The notes: generated by a model from the letters alone, not told the origin. Counted from the first letter of the stretch, positions 52,470 to 62,121 are shown. The stretch is DNA of 64,000 nucleotides from Verrucomicrobiaceae bacterium (GCA_016795465.1 JAEUHK010000078.1:1-64000); one strand, 5' to 3'. A program made the numbers and translations.

Positions 52470-53520
52470 TCACCTGATTCTTTTCCTGCTCATGTCCCTT
52501 CCTCTCATGGCTGAAAACCTGCGCATCGGCATCATCGGGCTGGACACCTCGCACGCGGAGCAGTTCACGCTGCGGCTGAACGACACCGCGAATCCCAACC
52601 ATGTGCCGGGAGGCCGCGTGGTGGCTGCTTTCCCGACACCGAGCGCCGACATCGAAGAGAGCCGCAGCCGCGTGGATGGCTTCACGGCCATCGTGCGGGA
52701 TAAATTCGGCGTGCGCATCGCCAGCGGCATCGAGGACGTGTGCAAGAACGTGGATGCCATCCTGCTGCTCACGCTGGATGGCCGTCCGCGGTTGGAGCAG
52801 ATGAAGCAGATCCTTTCCTTCGGCAAACCGGTGTTCATGGACAAGCCTGTGGCCGCCTCGTTGAAGGACGCGGTGGAGATCTACAAGCTCGCGGAGGCCG
52901 CGAAGGTGCCCGTTTTCAGCGCCTCGGCCATCCGCTGGTATCCCGGCGTGCTCGACGTGGCGAACGCGGAGAAGGAACCGCCTGCCGGAGCCATCTCCTA
53001 CGGTCCGGCGCACATCCTCGCGCATCATCCCGATCTGTTCTTTTACGGCATCCATCCTTCCGAGGCCCTTTTCACCGTCATGGGCACCGGTTGCGTGTCG
53101 GTGAGCCGAGTAACAACACCGGCCTCCTCGGTGGTCACCGGCCTGTGGCAGGGCGGTCGCGTCGGCACGCTGCATGCCATTCATGAAGGCGCGAAGGCTT
53201 ACAAGGTCGTCCGCTTTGGCAAAAACGCCGTCACCGAGCAGAAGAGCGAAGGCGATTACACGCCGATGCTGCGCGAGATCATCAAGTTCTTCCAGACGAA
53301 GCAGCCGCCGGTCTCGGCGAAGGACACACTGGAGATTTACGCCTTCATGGAAGCCGCCGAAGAGAGCAAACGCCGCGGCGGCAAGTCCATCTCCCTTCGC
53401 GAAGTGCTCAGCAAGGCCGGTGCGCCCGATGCCTGGCTCCCGGCCGATCCGAAGGCCGCTCCTACTCCCTCCACGAAGCCCACGGAGAAGAAAAACCTGC
53501 CGCAGCCGGGCAGCGAGTGA
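52465..53520 (+). CDS. Gfo/Idh/MocA-type oxidoreductase, probably exported
   Basis: A 351-residue protein if translation starts at the GTG at 52465, which creates a short signal peptide (MSHLILFLLMSLPLMA). Alternatives are ATG 52492 (342 residues) and ATG 52381, which would include the repeat. The Rossmann-like region starts at NLRIGIIGLDTSHAEQF. The active-site region is FMDKPVAASLKDAVEIYKLA, the EKP-like motif being DKP here. C-terminal family parts include GPAHILAHHPDLFFYGIHPS and LHAIHEGAKAYKVV. NAD-dependent sugar oxidation or isomerisation is likely. It follows the PmoA-like gene by 127 bp. Confidence 0.75.
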   Translation: MSHLILFLLMSLPLMAENLRIGIIGLDTSHAEQFTLRLNDTANPNHVPGGRVVAAFPTPSADIEESRSRVDGFTAIVRDKFGVRIASGIEDVCKNVDAILLLTLDGRPRLEQMKQILSFGKPVFMDKPVAASLKDAVEIYKLAEAAKVPVFSASAIRWYPGVLDVANAEKEPPAGAISYGPAHILAHHPDLFFYGIHPSEALFTVMGTGCVSVSRVTTPASSVVTGLWQGGRVGTLHAIHEGAKAYKVVRFGKNAVTEQKSEGDYTPMLREIIKFFQTKQPPVSAKDTLEIYAFMEAAEESKRRGGKSISLREVLSKAGAPDAWLPADPKAAPTPSTKPTEKKNLPQPGSE

Positions 53521-53522
53521 GA

Positions 53523-54239
53523 TCACCTCGTGCGACGAATCATCAGGCACATCAGAGAGGTGCCGAAGAAGATGAAGCGTGAAGGCTCGGGGACGGCGGA
53601 GGCTGATAAGATGAGGGCGGGGCGGTTCGCAGCCGTGCCGAAGTTTCGTGAATTGACCACCATGCTCACGTCCGCATCTCCGGCAGCGAGGCGGAAACTG
53701 GCGCTGCCGTCGCTGGTGAGGTCATGAGTGAATCCAGCGCTGGCGGTGAGCGTGGCGAGCGCGGTGCCGGAGCTGGCTCCGTTGTAGCTCACGCTGCCGA
53801 GGGACTCGTTTCCAGCCGCCACGACCGTTGCCATGCCATTCCAAGTCACGGCGTTTTCCAGCCAGGTGTCATCCGCGAGCCACTCGATGAAGATGAGCCC
53901 GGCGGCGTTGGCATTGAAAACTGGATTGTTCGGCGTGGCGGCGGTGAGTTGAAGCTGCACGCTGTCGAGCGTCCAGTTCCCGATGCCGTAAGCGGCATCA
54001 AAGGCCGTCTTCGCCGTGGCGAGGTCGAATTTTAAAAACGAGGCAAACTGGCCGTTGGTGTTTGCAGCACCCGACCCAGACACCACCAAGGCTCCCGAGT
54101 TGCCAAAGTTCGACGCGGGAGCGGCGGCACGGAGATAGGCATCCCCGGAATTGGGCGTCGTGGAGGACGGCTGGATCGTCACGACCGTGGCAGCGGAGGC
54201 AACTGAGGCGAGACAGAAGAACCAAAGACCACGAATCAT
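53523..54239 (-). CDS. DNRLRE-domain PEP-CTERM protein
   Basis: A 238-residue exported protein with signal peptide (MIRGLWFFCLASVASA). The body is a DNRLRE-like beta domain: GDAYLRAAAPASNFGNSGAL, FLKFDLATAKTAF, WTLDSVQLQLTA and WLENAVTWNGM. The C-terminus is a PEP-CTERM signal: VPEPSRF, a hydrophobic stretch and RRTR. It overlaps by 4 bp with the sorbosone-dehydrogenase-like gene upstream, which also carries a DNRLRE-like region, so the two act together. Likely a surface or matrix protein sorted by exosortase. Confidence 0.82.
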   Translation of the reverse strand: MIRGLWFFCLASVASAATVVTIQPSSTTPNSGDAYLRAAAPASNFGNSGALVVSGSGAANTNGQFASFLKFDLATAKTAFDAAYGIGNWTLDSVQLQLTAATPNNPVFNANAAGLIFIEWLADDTWLENAVTWNGMATVVAAGNESLGSVSYNGASSGTALATLTASAGFTHDLTSDGSASFRLAAGDADVSMVVNSRNFGTAANRPALILSASAVPEPSRFIFFGTSLMCLMIRRTR

Positions 54240-56728
54240 GGCACCCTCGTGATCTTGAGCCGGATGAAGGTCTTACCTCCTGTGATCGGGCCTGAAGCCG
54301 TGACGAGGCGAATGGGCTCCTCACCGCTGATCTCCACATCGCTCACGAAGGCAGGACCGGTAGGTGTGCCGCCTGCCGTGCTGGTGACGATGGTATCCCA
54401 ATCGACGAGGTCGTCGCTGGCTTGCAGTTCGTAGGTGAGATCCGTGGCACGCGGATCACGGCGGAAGGTCCCGGTGGCACCGGTGCCCCCTCCGGTGGAG
54501 GCGAACGTGAGACCCGCCGTGCTGTTGCGGGTAGTGGGATCAAAGCCGTAGGCGTACTCGATGAGATTGCCGACACCATCGCCATCACCATCGCCATCGG
54601 GCTGGATGTAGCCACCGATTGGGACGCTGGGAAAATAAAGTGGCGCCCAGCGGTCATAGTGCGGACTGGCACTGGCAGGCAGGACAGCGTGGTAAAGGGT
54701 GAGCAGGGGCCGCTGGGCGGAGTTCAGCTCATCACGCGTGGCAAAACGCCGTGCAGTGCCGGTGGTGCCTTCAGAAATGCGCAGCACCCAGCCGTGATTG
54801 GTTTCGGGCAAGTCATGCCACATCTGCAAATCCCGTGCGAGGTAGGGTGAGGACCAGGTGAAGTCACCGATGGAGATCATGTTGCTGAGCGAAGCGGACG
54901 AGAAGGTAGAAAAATCCCCTCCGCTGTTGTCCCAGGTGGTGCCGTTATAGCTGGCATGACTCCAGGTGGCATCTCCGGCACCGATGATTGCGGGCACTCC
55001 CTGCCCATCGCCGCTCTGGACCGTGCCAGCATCGCTCAGCCCTTCTCCCCAGGTGCGGAGCATGCGGTGCAGCGTGCCGATGCCTGTGGCGAGGCCGTTT
55101 TGCGGGACTTTATTGACGGTGAGACGGAGCGTGGCCGCGGCGATGCGGGTGCCTTCCGGCAGACCGCTGACATCAAAGCCGAGCAACGCACGCCGCAGGT
55201 GGCCGCCACCACCGGAGATGAGCCTGCCGGCGAAAAGCCCCGCACCGAGGGAATTGCTGTGCGTGGTGAACTCCTCAAAGAGCGAGGTATCGCGCACGGT
55301 GGTCATGGTGGTCGTCTCGGCAGCGCCGGAGACAGGAACGATTTTATAAAGGCTGCCCGCAGGCAGGCCATTGGCCAGTTCCAGCACGCCACCCGTGGTC
55401 TTCATGCCGATGTAAAGCTCGCCAGCTTGGTCCTCTCCCATGCAAAGGATGCGCTGCCCGAGGATCGGATTCGGTCCCACGACCGGCAGCGCATTGGTGA
55501 GGGTAAAGACGCCACTGCCGGGACTGGTCTCCTCGAGACCCATGATACGGCCATTGGTGTTCCCGGAGGTGGCTCCATAGTCCCCAAAGACGTATTTGCC
55601 CTGCAGGGCCGGAATCGCACTGCCACGATAAACATAACCGCCAGTGACGCTAAGCCCGAGCTGCGGCATCGTGGTGCCGGTGAGGGCCGAGGTCACCGTC
55701 ACTCCTGGGTGTGCATATTCCGCGATGGGAGCGATCAGCGTGCCTCCTGGATGAGGCAGAGTGGAGGAAAAGCTCGGACGCTCCGTGCCCTCCATGTAGC
55801 GCCAGCCGTAGTTCCCACCGCTGACGATGAGATTCACCTCCTCGATGCGCCCCTGGCCGACATCGGCGCAAAAGCAGCGATTGGTGCCGCCGGGCCGCTT
55901 ATCAAAGCTGAATCGCCACGGGTTTCGCAGGCCGTAGGCGTAGATCTCTTTCTTCAGTCCCGGCGTGGCGGAGCCAAAGAAGGGATTATCCGCCGGGATC
56001 GTGTAGGTGAGCGGTCCCGCACCATCGGGATCGAGAGGATCGACGCGGAAGATTTTTCCCAGGTAGTTGGTGAGATCGAGCGAGTTCCCGAGAGCATTCG
56101 ATGGCCGCGAGGCGCTGCCGCCGGTGTGGCCCGCATTGTTGTCATTGCTGCTGCCGCCATCACCCGTGCCTAGGTAAAGCATGCCATCCGGGCCAAACTC
56201 GAGCTGCCCCCCGTTGTGATTGCTTTGAGGCTGTCCGAAGGTGAGCAGCACGCGCTCCGTGGATGTATCAGCCACATTCCCATCGGCCACGGAAGCCTGG
56301 AACTCCGCCAGCACGCTCACATTATCCTGCGGCGTGCTCGGATTCGCCGTCGGTGTGGAACCCGGAGCGCTGTAATACACATAGAAGCGACGGTAACCCG
56401 GCGAGCCTGAGTTTGCATACCCAGGATGAAACGCCATGCCCAGCAGTCCACGCTCGGAGTAGTCGGCATTGACCGCGATCACACGCCCGAGGCCTGTTGA
56501 CGACAAGTCGAGAAAGGGAGCGGGCAGGAGCATGCCTCCCTGGAAAATGAAAATCTTTCCCATTTGGTCGCAGACGAACATGCGCCCGCTGCCATCGGGC
56601 GAGTAAGTGATGTTCGTCGGCGAATGAAGCTGCTCCGTGCAAACCGGCTTCAAATACAGCGTCGGAAATGCCGCAGTCAGGCTGGAGCATGCCACGAGGG
56701 CAAAAAGGGCGCAAAGCGACGATTTCAT
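54236..56728 (-). CDS. Glucose/sorbosone-dehydrogenase-like secreted protein with DNRLRE domain
   Basis: An 830-residue exported protein. Signal peptide from the start at 56728 (MKSSLCALFALVACSSLTAA). The propeller of PQQ-dependent sugar dehydrogenases covers about 25-470: HSPTNITYSPDGSGRMFVCD, ERGLLGMAFHPGY, QSNHNGGQLEFGPDGMLYLG, TGDGGSSND, then YAYGLRNPWRFSFD and FCADVGQGRIEEVNLI. A DNRLRE-like part follows (about 500-690). The tail has DGDGDGDGVGNLIEYAYGFD, a calcium-binding linker of the Verrucomicrobiota type, and a small beta domain. It leads the two-gene operon with the PEP-CTERM protein. Oxidation of an extracellular sugar is inferred. Confidence 0.85.
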   Translation of the reverse strand: MKSSLCALFALVACSSLTAAFPTLYLKPVCTEQLHSPTNITYSPDGSGRMFVCDQMGKIFIFQGGMLLPAPFLDLSSTGLGRVIAVNADYSERGLLGMAFHPGYANSGSPGYRRFYVYYSAPGSTPTANPSTPQDNVSVLAEFQASVADGNVADTSTERVLLTFGQPQSNHNGGQLEFGPDGMLYLGTGDGGSSNDNNAGHTGGSASRPSNALGNSLDLTNYLGKIFRVDPLDPDGAGPLTYTIPADNPFFGSATPGLKKEIYAYGLRNPWRFSFDKRPGGTNRCFCADVGQGRIEEVNLIVSGGNYGWRYMEGTERPSFSSTLPHPGGTLIAPIAEYAHPGVTVTSALTGTTMPQLGLSVTGGYVYRGSAIPALQGKYVFGDYGATSGNTNGRIMGLEETSPGSGVFTLTNALPVVGPNPILGQRILCMGEDQAGELYIGMKTTGGVLELANGLPAGSLYKIVPVSGAAETTTMTTVRDTSLFEEFTTHSNSLGAGLFAGRLISGGGGHLRRALLGFDVSGLPEGTRIAAATLRLTVNKVPQNGLATGIGTLHRMLRTWGEGLSDAGTVQSGDGQGVPAIIGAGDATWSHASYNGTTWDNSGGDFSTFSSASLSNMISIGDFTWSSPYLARDLQMWHDLPETNHGWVLRISEGTTGTARRFATRDELNSAQRPLLTLYHAVLPASASPHYDRWAPLYFPSVPIGGYIQPDGDGDGDGVGNLIEYAYGFDPTTRNSTAGLTFASTGGGTGATGTFRRDPRATDLTYELQASDDLVDWDTIVTSTAGGTPTGPAFVSDVEISGEEPIRLVTASGPITGGKTFIRLKITRVP

Positions 56729-56793
56729 AAGGCGCGTCAGAGTTGGGGTGAAGACGACTCGATTACACCAGACCGCCTTCAAACCGGCAAGAC

Positions 56794-56856
56794 CTCATTT
56801 TGAATGACGAAGCCCTCAAAGCCTCATCATTCCTCATTCGCCATTCGTCCTTCCGC
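56794..56856. repeat. 'cattcgtcc' repeat cluster
   Basis: Contains ctcattttgaatgacgaa, then cctcatcattcctcattcgccattcgtcc. Same family as 24158-24239 and 49509-49552, here in the gap between two minus-strand genes. Confidence 0.6.
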
Positions 56857-56869
56857 CGCAGGCGGCGGG

Positions 56870-57808
56870 TCAGTGCATCTCCACCTCGCAGTGGCCGAGG
56901 CCGCCGCGGTAGTAGTTGAACTGCACGTTTTGATGATCGGCCAGCAGGGACATCGGCACAGAGCTGTCCGCGAGGCGTTTCGAGATCATGAGGGCCGTGA
57001 GACGCTGACCGAGCGGATTGTCGTGCACGCCGGCGTGCCAGATGCTGACCTTCTCCGCCATCCACGTTTCCTTCGGGCCGACGGTGATGGCCATCTTCGG
57101 CACCATGGTGATGTTTCCACCGCCGGAGGTGCGGGCGTTTTGCGCCAGCGTCACGGGATGCAGGTCCACGATGCGGGTGCCCAGCTTGCGATACTCGGCA
57201 GGAGGCGGCGGCTCGTTCTTCCACTTGCCGGTGCGCTTGGGCGGGTCGTTGAAGGCCCAGTGCTTGATGTCGCCCTGGCCGCCCTGCATGAGCACGCAGC
57301 GCACACCGCTCTGCCAGCTCTTGATGTATTCGGCGGTGTCCGCCTTCGGGAAATGTAAGTGGCTGTCCGGCATGCAGAGCTTCTTTTGCATACGGTCAAA
57401 GCACAGCGCACGGTCCGCACGCTCGAAGGAAAGCGGGTGCTCCATGCTCACCTCTTTCTTCGTGTTTTCATCATACCACTCGTCCATGCCCCAGAAGTGG
57501 CCGTCTTTGATGGAGATGCCGAGGTCGTTGATGAGTCGTGCCACCAGCGGGAGCTGCTCGGTGGGTCCGATGGGCCCGCAGATGCCGGTGGGATTGTCCG
57601 GCGTGGCCTGCTTCCACGCGTGGATGTATTCGAGGGCCTCGGCGAGGTAAAAATCCTCCAGCGTGTCATACATCACCACCTTGAAACCAGGGCGTGAGAG
57701 CTGGCGAAGGTCACGCTCGGTGAGCCGCGCGGCATCGTTGATGAGGTCGAAGTCCAGGGTGGTGTAGTCCCACCAGTCCGGGGCGATGTGGCTGAGTTTG
57801 CGCGGCAT
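56870..57808 (-). CDS. NagB/6-phosphogluconolactonase-like protein (glucosamine-6-phosphate deaminase group)
   Basis: A 312-residue protein of the NagB/RpiA superfamily. Recognisable parts are PGFKVVMYDTLEDFYLAEAL, GPIGPTEQLPLVARLINDLG, ISIKDGHFWGMDEWYDE (matching NagB's 'FFNMDEY' active-site Asp-Glu) and MQGGQGDIKHWAFNDPPKRT (matching 'GIGHNGHIGFNEP'). It is longer than NagB (about 265) and variations at the catalytic motifs suggest a different sugar phosphate. It could act in amino-sugar use. Single gene on the minus strand. Confidence 0.72.
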   Translation of the reverse strand: MPRKLSHIAPDWWDYTTLDFDLINDAARLTERDLRQLSRPGFKVVMYDTLEDFYLAEALEYIHAWKQATPDNPTGICGPIGPTEQLPLVARLINDLGISIKDGHFWGMDEWYDENTKKEVSMEHPLSFERADRALCFDRMQKKLCMPDSHLHFPKADTAEYIKSWQSGVRCVLMQGGQGDIKHWAFNDPPKRTGKWKNEPPPPAEYRKLGTRIVDLHPVTLAQNARTSGGGNITMVPKMAITVGPKETWMAEKVSIWHAGVHDNPLGQRLTALMISKRLADSSVPMSLLADHQNVQFNYYRGGLGHCEVEMH

Positions 57809-57923
57809 GGTTGATGAACGGGTTGTGAATGGATTCTCAGGGAGAACGCCCTGTTTGCCAAGACCTCATCATCCACGATGAAAAATTTCTTCGCACCTGT
57901 CACGCCGCACGCTACCTCCACGC

Positions 57924-58730
57924 ATGCACGATGACGCCACGATGCTCCACCACCCTGATGCCCTCAACCGCCTGCGCTATGTGGTGCACCGCCTGCGGGC
58001 GCCCGGCGGATGCCCATGGGACATGGAGCAGACGCATGAGTCGCTGATCCCGCATGTCATTGAAGAAGCCTACGAGGTGGCCGAGGCCATCCGCGGCGGT
58101 GATCCGGCCCAGATTTGCGACGAACTCGGCGACATCCTGCTGCAACCCGTGCTGCATGCCGAAATCGCGAGTGAGAGCGGAGCCTTCGATCTCGACAAGA
58201 TGGCCCACGGCCTGTGCGACAAGCTCATCCGCCGTCATCCCCATGTGTTTGGCGAAACGACAGCCGAGACCTCGGCCGCGGTGCTGAATCAATGGGATGC
58301 CATCAAGCGGCAGGAAAAGGGCACGCAGCATGAAGGCATGCTCCACGGCGTGGGCGGCGGCCTCCCTGCCCTGATGCGTGGTCAAAAGCTGCAAAAGAAG
58401 GCCGCTCGTGTCGGCTTTGACTGGCCGGATGCCAAGCCGGTATTCGACAAGATCCGCGAAGAGACCGCCGAACTCGAAGAAGCCGTGCAAAGCGGCGACA
58501 AACGGCACATCGAGGAGGAGATCGGTGATCTGTTCTTCAGCGTCGTGAACCTCGCCCGCAAACTCGGCGTTGAATCGGAGGCCTCGCTCGCCGCCGCGAA
58601 TGACAAATTCGTCCGCCGCTTCCACGCGATGGAAAACAAGCTCCGCGAGCAGGGCAAGGAGTTCGGCAAACTGAGCCTCGCCGAGATGGACGAGGCCTGG
58701 GATGCCGTGAAACATCAGCCCGGCCTTTGA
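57924..58730 (+). CDS. mazG: Nucleoside triphosphate pyrophosphohydrolase MazG
   Basis: A 268-residue house-cleaning NTP pyrophosphatase with two MazG domains. First: RLRAPGGCPWDMEQTHESLI, then EEAYEVAEAI and DELGDILLQPVLHAEIA, with the ExxE and DExxD metal motifs. Second: REETAELEEAVQSGDKRHIE and EEIGDLFFSVVNLARKLG. Full length and conserved. Its stop lies 1 base before the ATG of the ROK kinase, so both are in one operon. Confidence 0.95.
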   Translation: MHDDATMLHHPDALNRLRYVVHRLRAPGGCPWDMEQTHESLIPHVIEEAYEVAEAIRGGDPAQICDELGDILLQPVLHAEIASESGAFDLDKMAHGLCDKLIRRHPHVFGETTAETSAAVLNQWDAIKRQEKGTQHEGMLHGVGGGLPALMRGQKLQKKAARVGFDWPDAKPVFDKIREETAELEEAVQSGDKRHIEEEIGDLFFSVVNLARKLGVESEASLAAANDKFVRRFHAMENKLREQGKEFGKLSLAEMDEAWDAVKHQPGL

Positions 58731-58731
58731 G

Positions 58732-59655
58732 ATGAAGCCAGCCATCGGCATCGACCTCGGCGGCACGAACATCAAGGCCGCACTCGTGGACACGCAGACC
58801 ACGGAAACGCTCGCGACGATGTCGAAACCGACGCGTGATGGCGACTTCGAAGGCTCCACGCCTCGCTTTGCGATCACGGTGCGTGAGATCGTCGAGGCGT
58901 TTGAGGCTCGTGTGGGGCAAAAGCTCTCGGTGGGGCTTTCCGCTCCCGGTTTGGCCACCCCGAAGGGTACCTGCATCGACTGGATGCCGGGCCGCATGCA
59001 CGGGCTCGAAAAGTTCGTGTGGGCCGATTTTCTCCAAAGGCCATGTCATGTGCTCAATGATGCCCACGCGGCGCTTTTGGGCGAGGTGTGGGCTGGAGCG
59101 GCGAAAGGCACTCAAGATGCTTTCATGCTCACCTTGGGCACTGGAGTCGGCGGAGCCATCTGGGGCGGCGGCAGGCTTTTGAAGGGCAAAATCGGCCGTG
59201 CAGGCCATCTCGGGCACGTCAGCACGGATGTGAATGCCGCGTGCGATCTCTTCGGCACGCCTGGAAGCCTCGAAGCCGCCATCGGCAATCAAACCATCGC
59301 TGCTCGCGGCGAGGGACGCTATGCCACGACGCTCGATTTGCTCGCCGCGTATGCTGCCGGTGATGCGCATGCGGAGCGTGTGTGGCTCGAATCCGTGCGC
59401 CATCTGGCCGCGGCGATCGCCTCGCTCATCAACGTGCTCGACCCGGAGGTCATCATCATCGGCGGCGGCATCGCCGTGGGTGCTGGTGAGCGTCTTTTCG
59501 GCCCGCTGCAACGCATGCTCGATGGCTTTGAGTGGCGGCCCGGCGGCCAGCAGGCCCGCATCGTCCCGGCCGCGCTCGGAGACAGCGCAGGCTGCCTCGG
59601 AGCGGTGTTTCAACTCCTCAACGACGCCACTGATACATCCAGCGCTCGGAGATGA
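58732..59655 (+). CDS. ROK family sugar kinase (glucokinase-like)
   Basis: A 307-residue sugar kinase. The phosphate-binding loop is IGIDLGGTNIKAALVD, the sugar site includes NDAHAALLGEVWAGAAKG and LTLGTGVGGAI, and GRAGHLGHV matches the ROK 'GxxGExGH' region without the Glu. The ROK zinc motif CxCGxxGCxE is not kept: the place reads NAACDLFGTPGSLEA, with one Cys. So metal binding is probably lost. It phosphorylates glucose or a related sugar. It follows mazG by 1 base and overlaps the opposite OpgG-like gene by 38 bp. Confidence 0.82.
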   Translation: MKPAIGIDLGGTNIKAALVDTQTTETLATMSKPTRDGDFEGSTPRFAITVREIVEAFEARVGQKLSVGLSAPGLATPKGTCIDWMPGRMHGLEKFVWADFLQRPCHVLNDAHAALLGEVWAGAAKGTQDAFMLTLGTGVGGAIWGGGRLLKGKIGRAGHLGHVSTDVNAACDLFGTPGSLEAAIGNQTIAARGEGRYATTLDLLAAYAAGDAHAERVWLESVRHLAAAIASLINVLDPEVIIIGGGIAVGAGERLFGPLQRMLDGFEWRPGGQQARIVPAALGDSAGCLGAVFQLLNDATDTSSARR

Positions 59656-61132
59656 CCTGCTTGCCATCTTTGAGCTCGCTCATGAGTTCGAGCAGGTTGG
59701 TCTTCTCCGGCACGTCGAGCTTGAAAAAGGCACGCCAGCCGCCGGTTTCGGCATTCCGCATCACCCGCTTGTCGAGGATCTTCGCCTCGCCCGAGCTGAC
59801 GTGAAGTTCAATGTCCGGCACCCAATCGGCCTTGGGAGGCGCTGCATGCTCGCCAGCGGAGAAATCGATGACGTAAAGATGGTCGTCGGAGTCCATGACG
59901 AAGCCGCGGCGTGTGTTCAGCACCTTGCAGAGCTTGCCGGGTTCATGCTGATCGAGCCAGTGGAGGTTGTAAGACACCCGCAGCGGCTCCGCAGGCGTGC
60001 TGGGCAGATGCTTCGGACTCCACATCGCCACGATGTTGTCCCACGTTTCCTCACCAGTGGAGAGCTCGACAAGCGTGACCGAGCCTGCGCCGAAGCCGCT
60101 CACCGGCTCCACCCACACCGCCGGACGGCGATGGTAGTTCGCTTCGAGGTCCTGGAAGTTGTTGAAGTCGCGATCACGCTCCGCGAGGCCGAATCCCTTC
60201 AGCTTGTCCGTCTCGAAAAGGCTCAGGCGCATGTCGCGGCTCACATCGAGCGGACGCCAGATCGTCGGACCGCCTTCGATCTCGACCTGGAGGCCATCGG
60301 AGTCATGCACTTCCGGACGGAAGTCGTAGGGCTTCGGGTGCGAGTTCTCACCAAACCAGAACATGCTCGAGAAAGGCGCGATGCCGAGCATCTTGACCTG
60401 TTTGCGCAGGTAAAGCGTGGCCTTGATCTTCATCAGCGTGGTCTTGCCCGGCGTGGATTCGAACTCGTAAGCACCGGTGATGCTCGGGCCATTCAGCAAG
60501 GCGAGCAGCTTGATCGACTTGGCGTTTGGCTTCGGTGCCTCGAACCAGAAATGCGTGAAGTCCGGGAACTCCTCCGGCTCGCCGCCAATGGTATTCACCG
60601 CCACGCCGCGGGCTGAGATGCCGTAGCCGAGCTCCGTGGTCACGGCGCGGTAGTAGCTCGCGCCCATAAAGACGAGGAATTCAAAGCGGCGCTTCTCCAG
60701 CGCCTCCGGTGCCACCACGCGGAAGCCCGCGTAGCCTTCAGGGTTCACCACATTGGCTGGGACGTTGAGTTTGCCGTAATCAAACAAGCCACGGTCAAAC
60801 GGCACCGAGGCAGTGCTGCCCTCACGCATCGTATAAAAGCGCACCGGCTTCTTGAACATCCAGCCGGGGTGGAAAAACTCGATGCGATAGACATCACCGA
60901 TGTCGCTGAAAAGCGCCTTCGTCGGCTGGAAGCGGATGTCGCGATGCCCGTCGTATTTCAGTCCTTCAAAAAAGGGATCGAGCTTCTGCGAGGGAGCCAC
61001 ATACGCCTCCGCCGCGAGCTGCGCAGCCACCTTTTCGAGGCTGGCGTGGTCTTTCACGTCTTCGAGCTTCACCTGCGCGAAAGCAGGAACGGCGGACAGC
61101 ATCATCAATCCAATCAGGGGGGCGAATTTCAT
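59618..61132 (-). CDS. Glucan biosynthesis protein G/D (OpgG/MdoG family)
   Basis: A 504-residue periplasmic protein. Signal peptide from the start at 61132 (MKFAPLIGLMMLSAVPAFAQ). Family text: YDGHRDIRFQPTKALF, FFHPGWMFKKPVRFYTMREG, FRVVAPEALEKRRFEFLVFM and GASYYRAVTTELGYGISARG, later MFWFGENSHPKPYDFRPEVH. It is involved in making or branching osmoregulated periplasmic glucans. The usual partner OpgH (glucosyltransferase) is not in the window. C-terminus overlaps the ROK kinase gene by 38 bp on the opposite strand. Confidence 0.9.
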   Translation of the reverse strand: MKFAPLIGLMMLSAVPAFAQVKLEDVKDHASLEKVAAQLAAEAYVAPSQKLDPFFEGLKYDGHRDIRFQPTKALFSDIGDVYRIEFFHPGWMFKKPVRFYTMREGSTASVPFDRGLFDYGKLNVPANVVNPEGYAGFRVVAPEALEKRRFEFLVFMGASYYRAVTTELGYGISARGVAVNTIGGEPEEFPDFTHFWFEAPKPNAKSIKLLALLNGPSITGAYEFESTPGKTTLMKIKATLYLRKQVKMLGIAPFSSMFWFGENSHPKPYDFRPEVHDSDGLQVEIEGGPTIWRPLDVSRDMRLSLFETDKLKGFGLAERDRDFNNFQDLEANYHRRPAVWVEPVSGFGAGSVTLVELSTGEETWDNIVAMWSPKHLPSTPAEPLRVSYNLHWLDQHEPGKLCKVLNTRRGFVMDSDDHLYVIDFSAGEHAAPPKADWVPDIELHVSSGEAKILDKRVMRNAETGGWRAFFKLDVPEKTNLLELMSELKDGKQVISERWMYQWRR

Positions 61133-61188
61133 GCGGGGAACGTGAGCATGCAGCACGGCGCATGCCAGTCAACCCAAGGCACCCGCCA

Positions 61189-62121
61189 TCAGCGCCTCAC
61201 CCGCACCAGCGGAGTGGGCAGATGCTCGCTGGTGAGCCAGAGCGTGCGCCCATCGGCATCGTAGGTCACGGCTTCGAGCTGCCGCAGCAGATCCGGCACC
61301 ATGCGGACGGGCTTTGCCGCGAACGCCTCGGGCGTCGGTTTGCCACCGGGTAATCGCCATTCAAAGAGGCTGCTGTAGGTCGATGCCACCAGACTCGTCC
61401 CATCGGGCGAAAAGGCCGCTCCGGTGCACTGCCGGTCATCCGACGGGCGCTTGCCCGTGCGCTCGTAGCCGATGAAGGTCACATCGGCGAGCTTCTCCAA
61501 CTGCACCGGCTTGTTGGCATTCTCCCGACCTTTGTCCGCCATGCTGAGCACATCGAGTCCCATGGGGAAGGCAAACAGGCCCGAGCGGCCATCTTCAGAT
61601 TTCGATAGGATGTGGATGCGGCGTGTTTTCGGATGCACGAGCAGCGCCTCCGCATTCCGCGGACCGCCGGGATAGGTGACGTGCCAGTGGATGGATGCCG
61701 CGCTGAACGTTTCCGGCACTTCAGCGCCTTCCGCGGCGATCTCGGGCTCCGGAATGCGGTAAATCTGCACCGTGGGCCGGGCATTAAAATTGTCTCCGAT
61801 GTCGCCAATGTAGAGCACCGGCCGCTTTTGCTCATCGAGACCACTCGCGAGGTCCTCCCAGTCGAAATTCACCGCGTCCGCCACACGCACCTTGGCCCGT
61901 GTGCGGCCCTGGAGGTCGATGGCGAAGACGCAGGGCTCGCCGCCGGAGTCGTTCATCGTCCAAAAGATGCCTTCATGCCGAATGCTGCGGGCCAGGCCGG
62001 AGCTTTCCTTGATCCGCGTGTCGGCCAGCTTAGCCACGATCTCGCTTTGCGAAGGCGTGATCCCCTCCTGCGCGAAAGCGCCGGCCAACAAGAATTGAAG
62101 TGCCGCAAGAATTCGATGCAT
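61189..62121 (-). CDS. Secreted beta-propeller-like protein of unknown function
   Basis: A 310-residue exported protein; the start at 62121 gives a short signal peptide (MHRILAALQFLLAGAFAQEG). Visible parts: RIKESSGLARSIRHEGIFWT, MNDSGGEPCVFAIDLQGRTR, NFDWEDLASGLDE and LYIGDIGDNFNARP, then NAEALLVHPKTRRIHILSKS. This pattern recurs in propeller-like proteins of bacteria, but no reaction is known. The stop of the amidase gene overlaps its start by 1 base, so both are in one operon. Confidence 0.65.
   Translation of the reverse strand: MHRILAALQFLLAGAFAQEGITPSQSEIVAKLADTRIKESSGLARSIRHEGIFWTMNDSGGEPCVFAIDLQGRTRAKVRVADAVNFDWEDLASGLDEQKRPVLYIGDIGDNFNARPTVQIYRIPEPEIAAEGAEVPETFSAASIHWHVTYPGGPRNAEALLVHPKTRRIHILSKSEDGRSGLFAFPMGLDVLSMADKGRENANKPVQLEKLADVTFIGYERTGKRPSDDRQCTGAAFSPDGTSLVASTYSSLFEWRLPGGKPTPEAFAAKPVRMVPDLLRQLEAVTYDADGRTLWLTSEHLPTPLVRVRR

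Noticed and set aside
24158..56856. CRISPR array from the repeated cattcgtcatt words
   Set aside because: Copies are scattered far apart between genes, spacers are not uniform and no cas genes are present.
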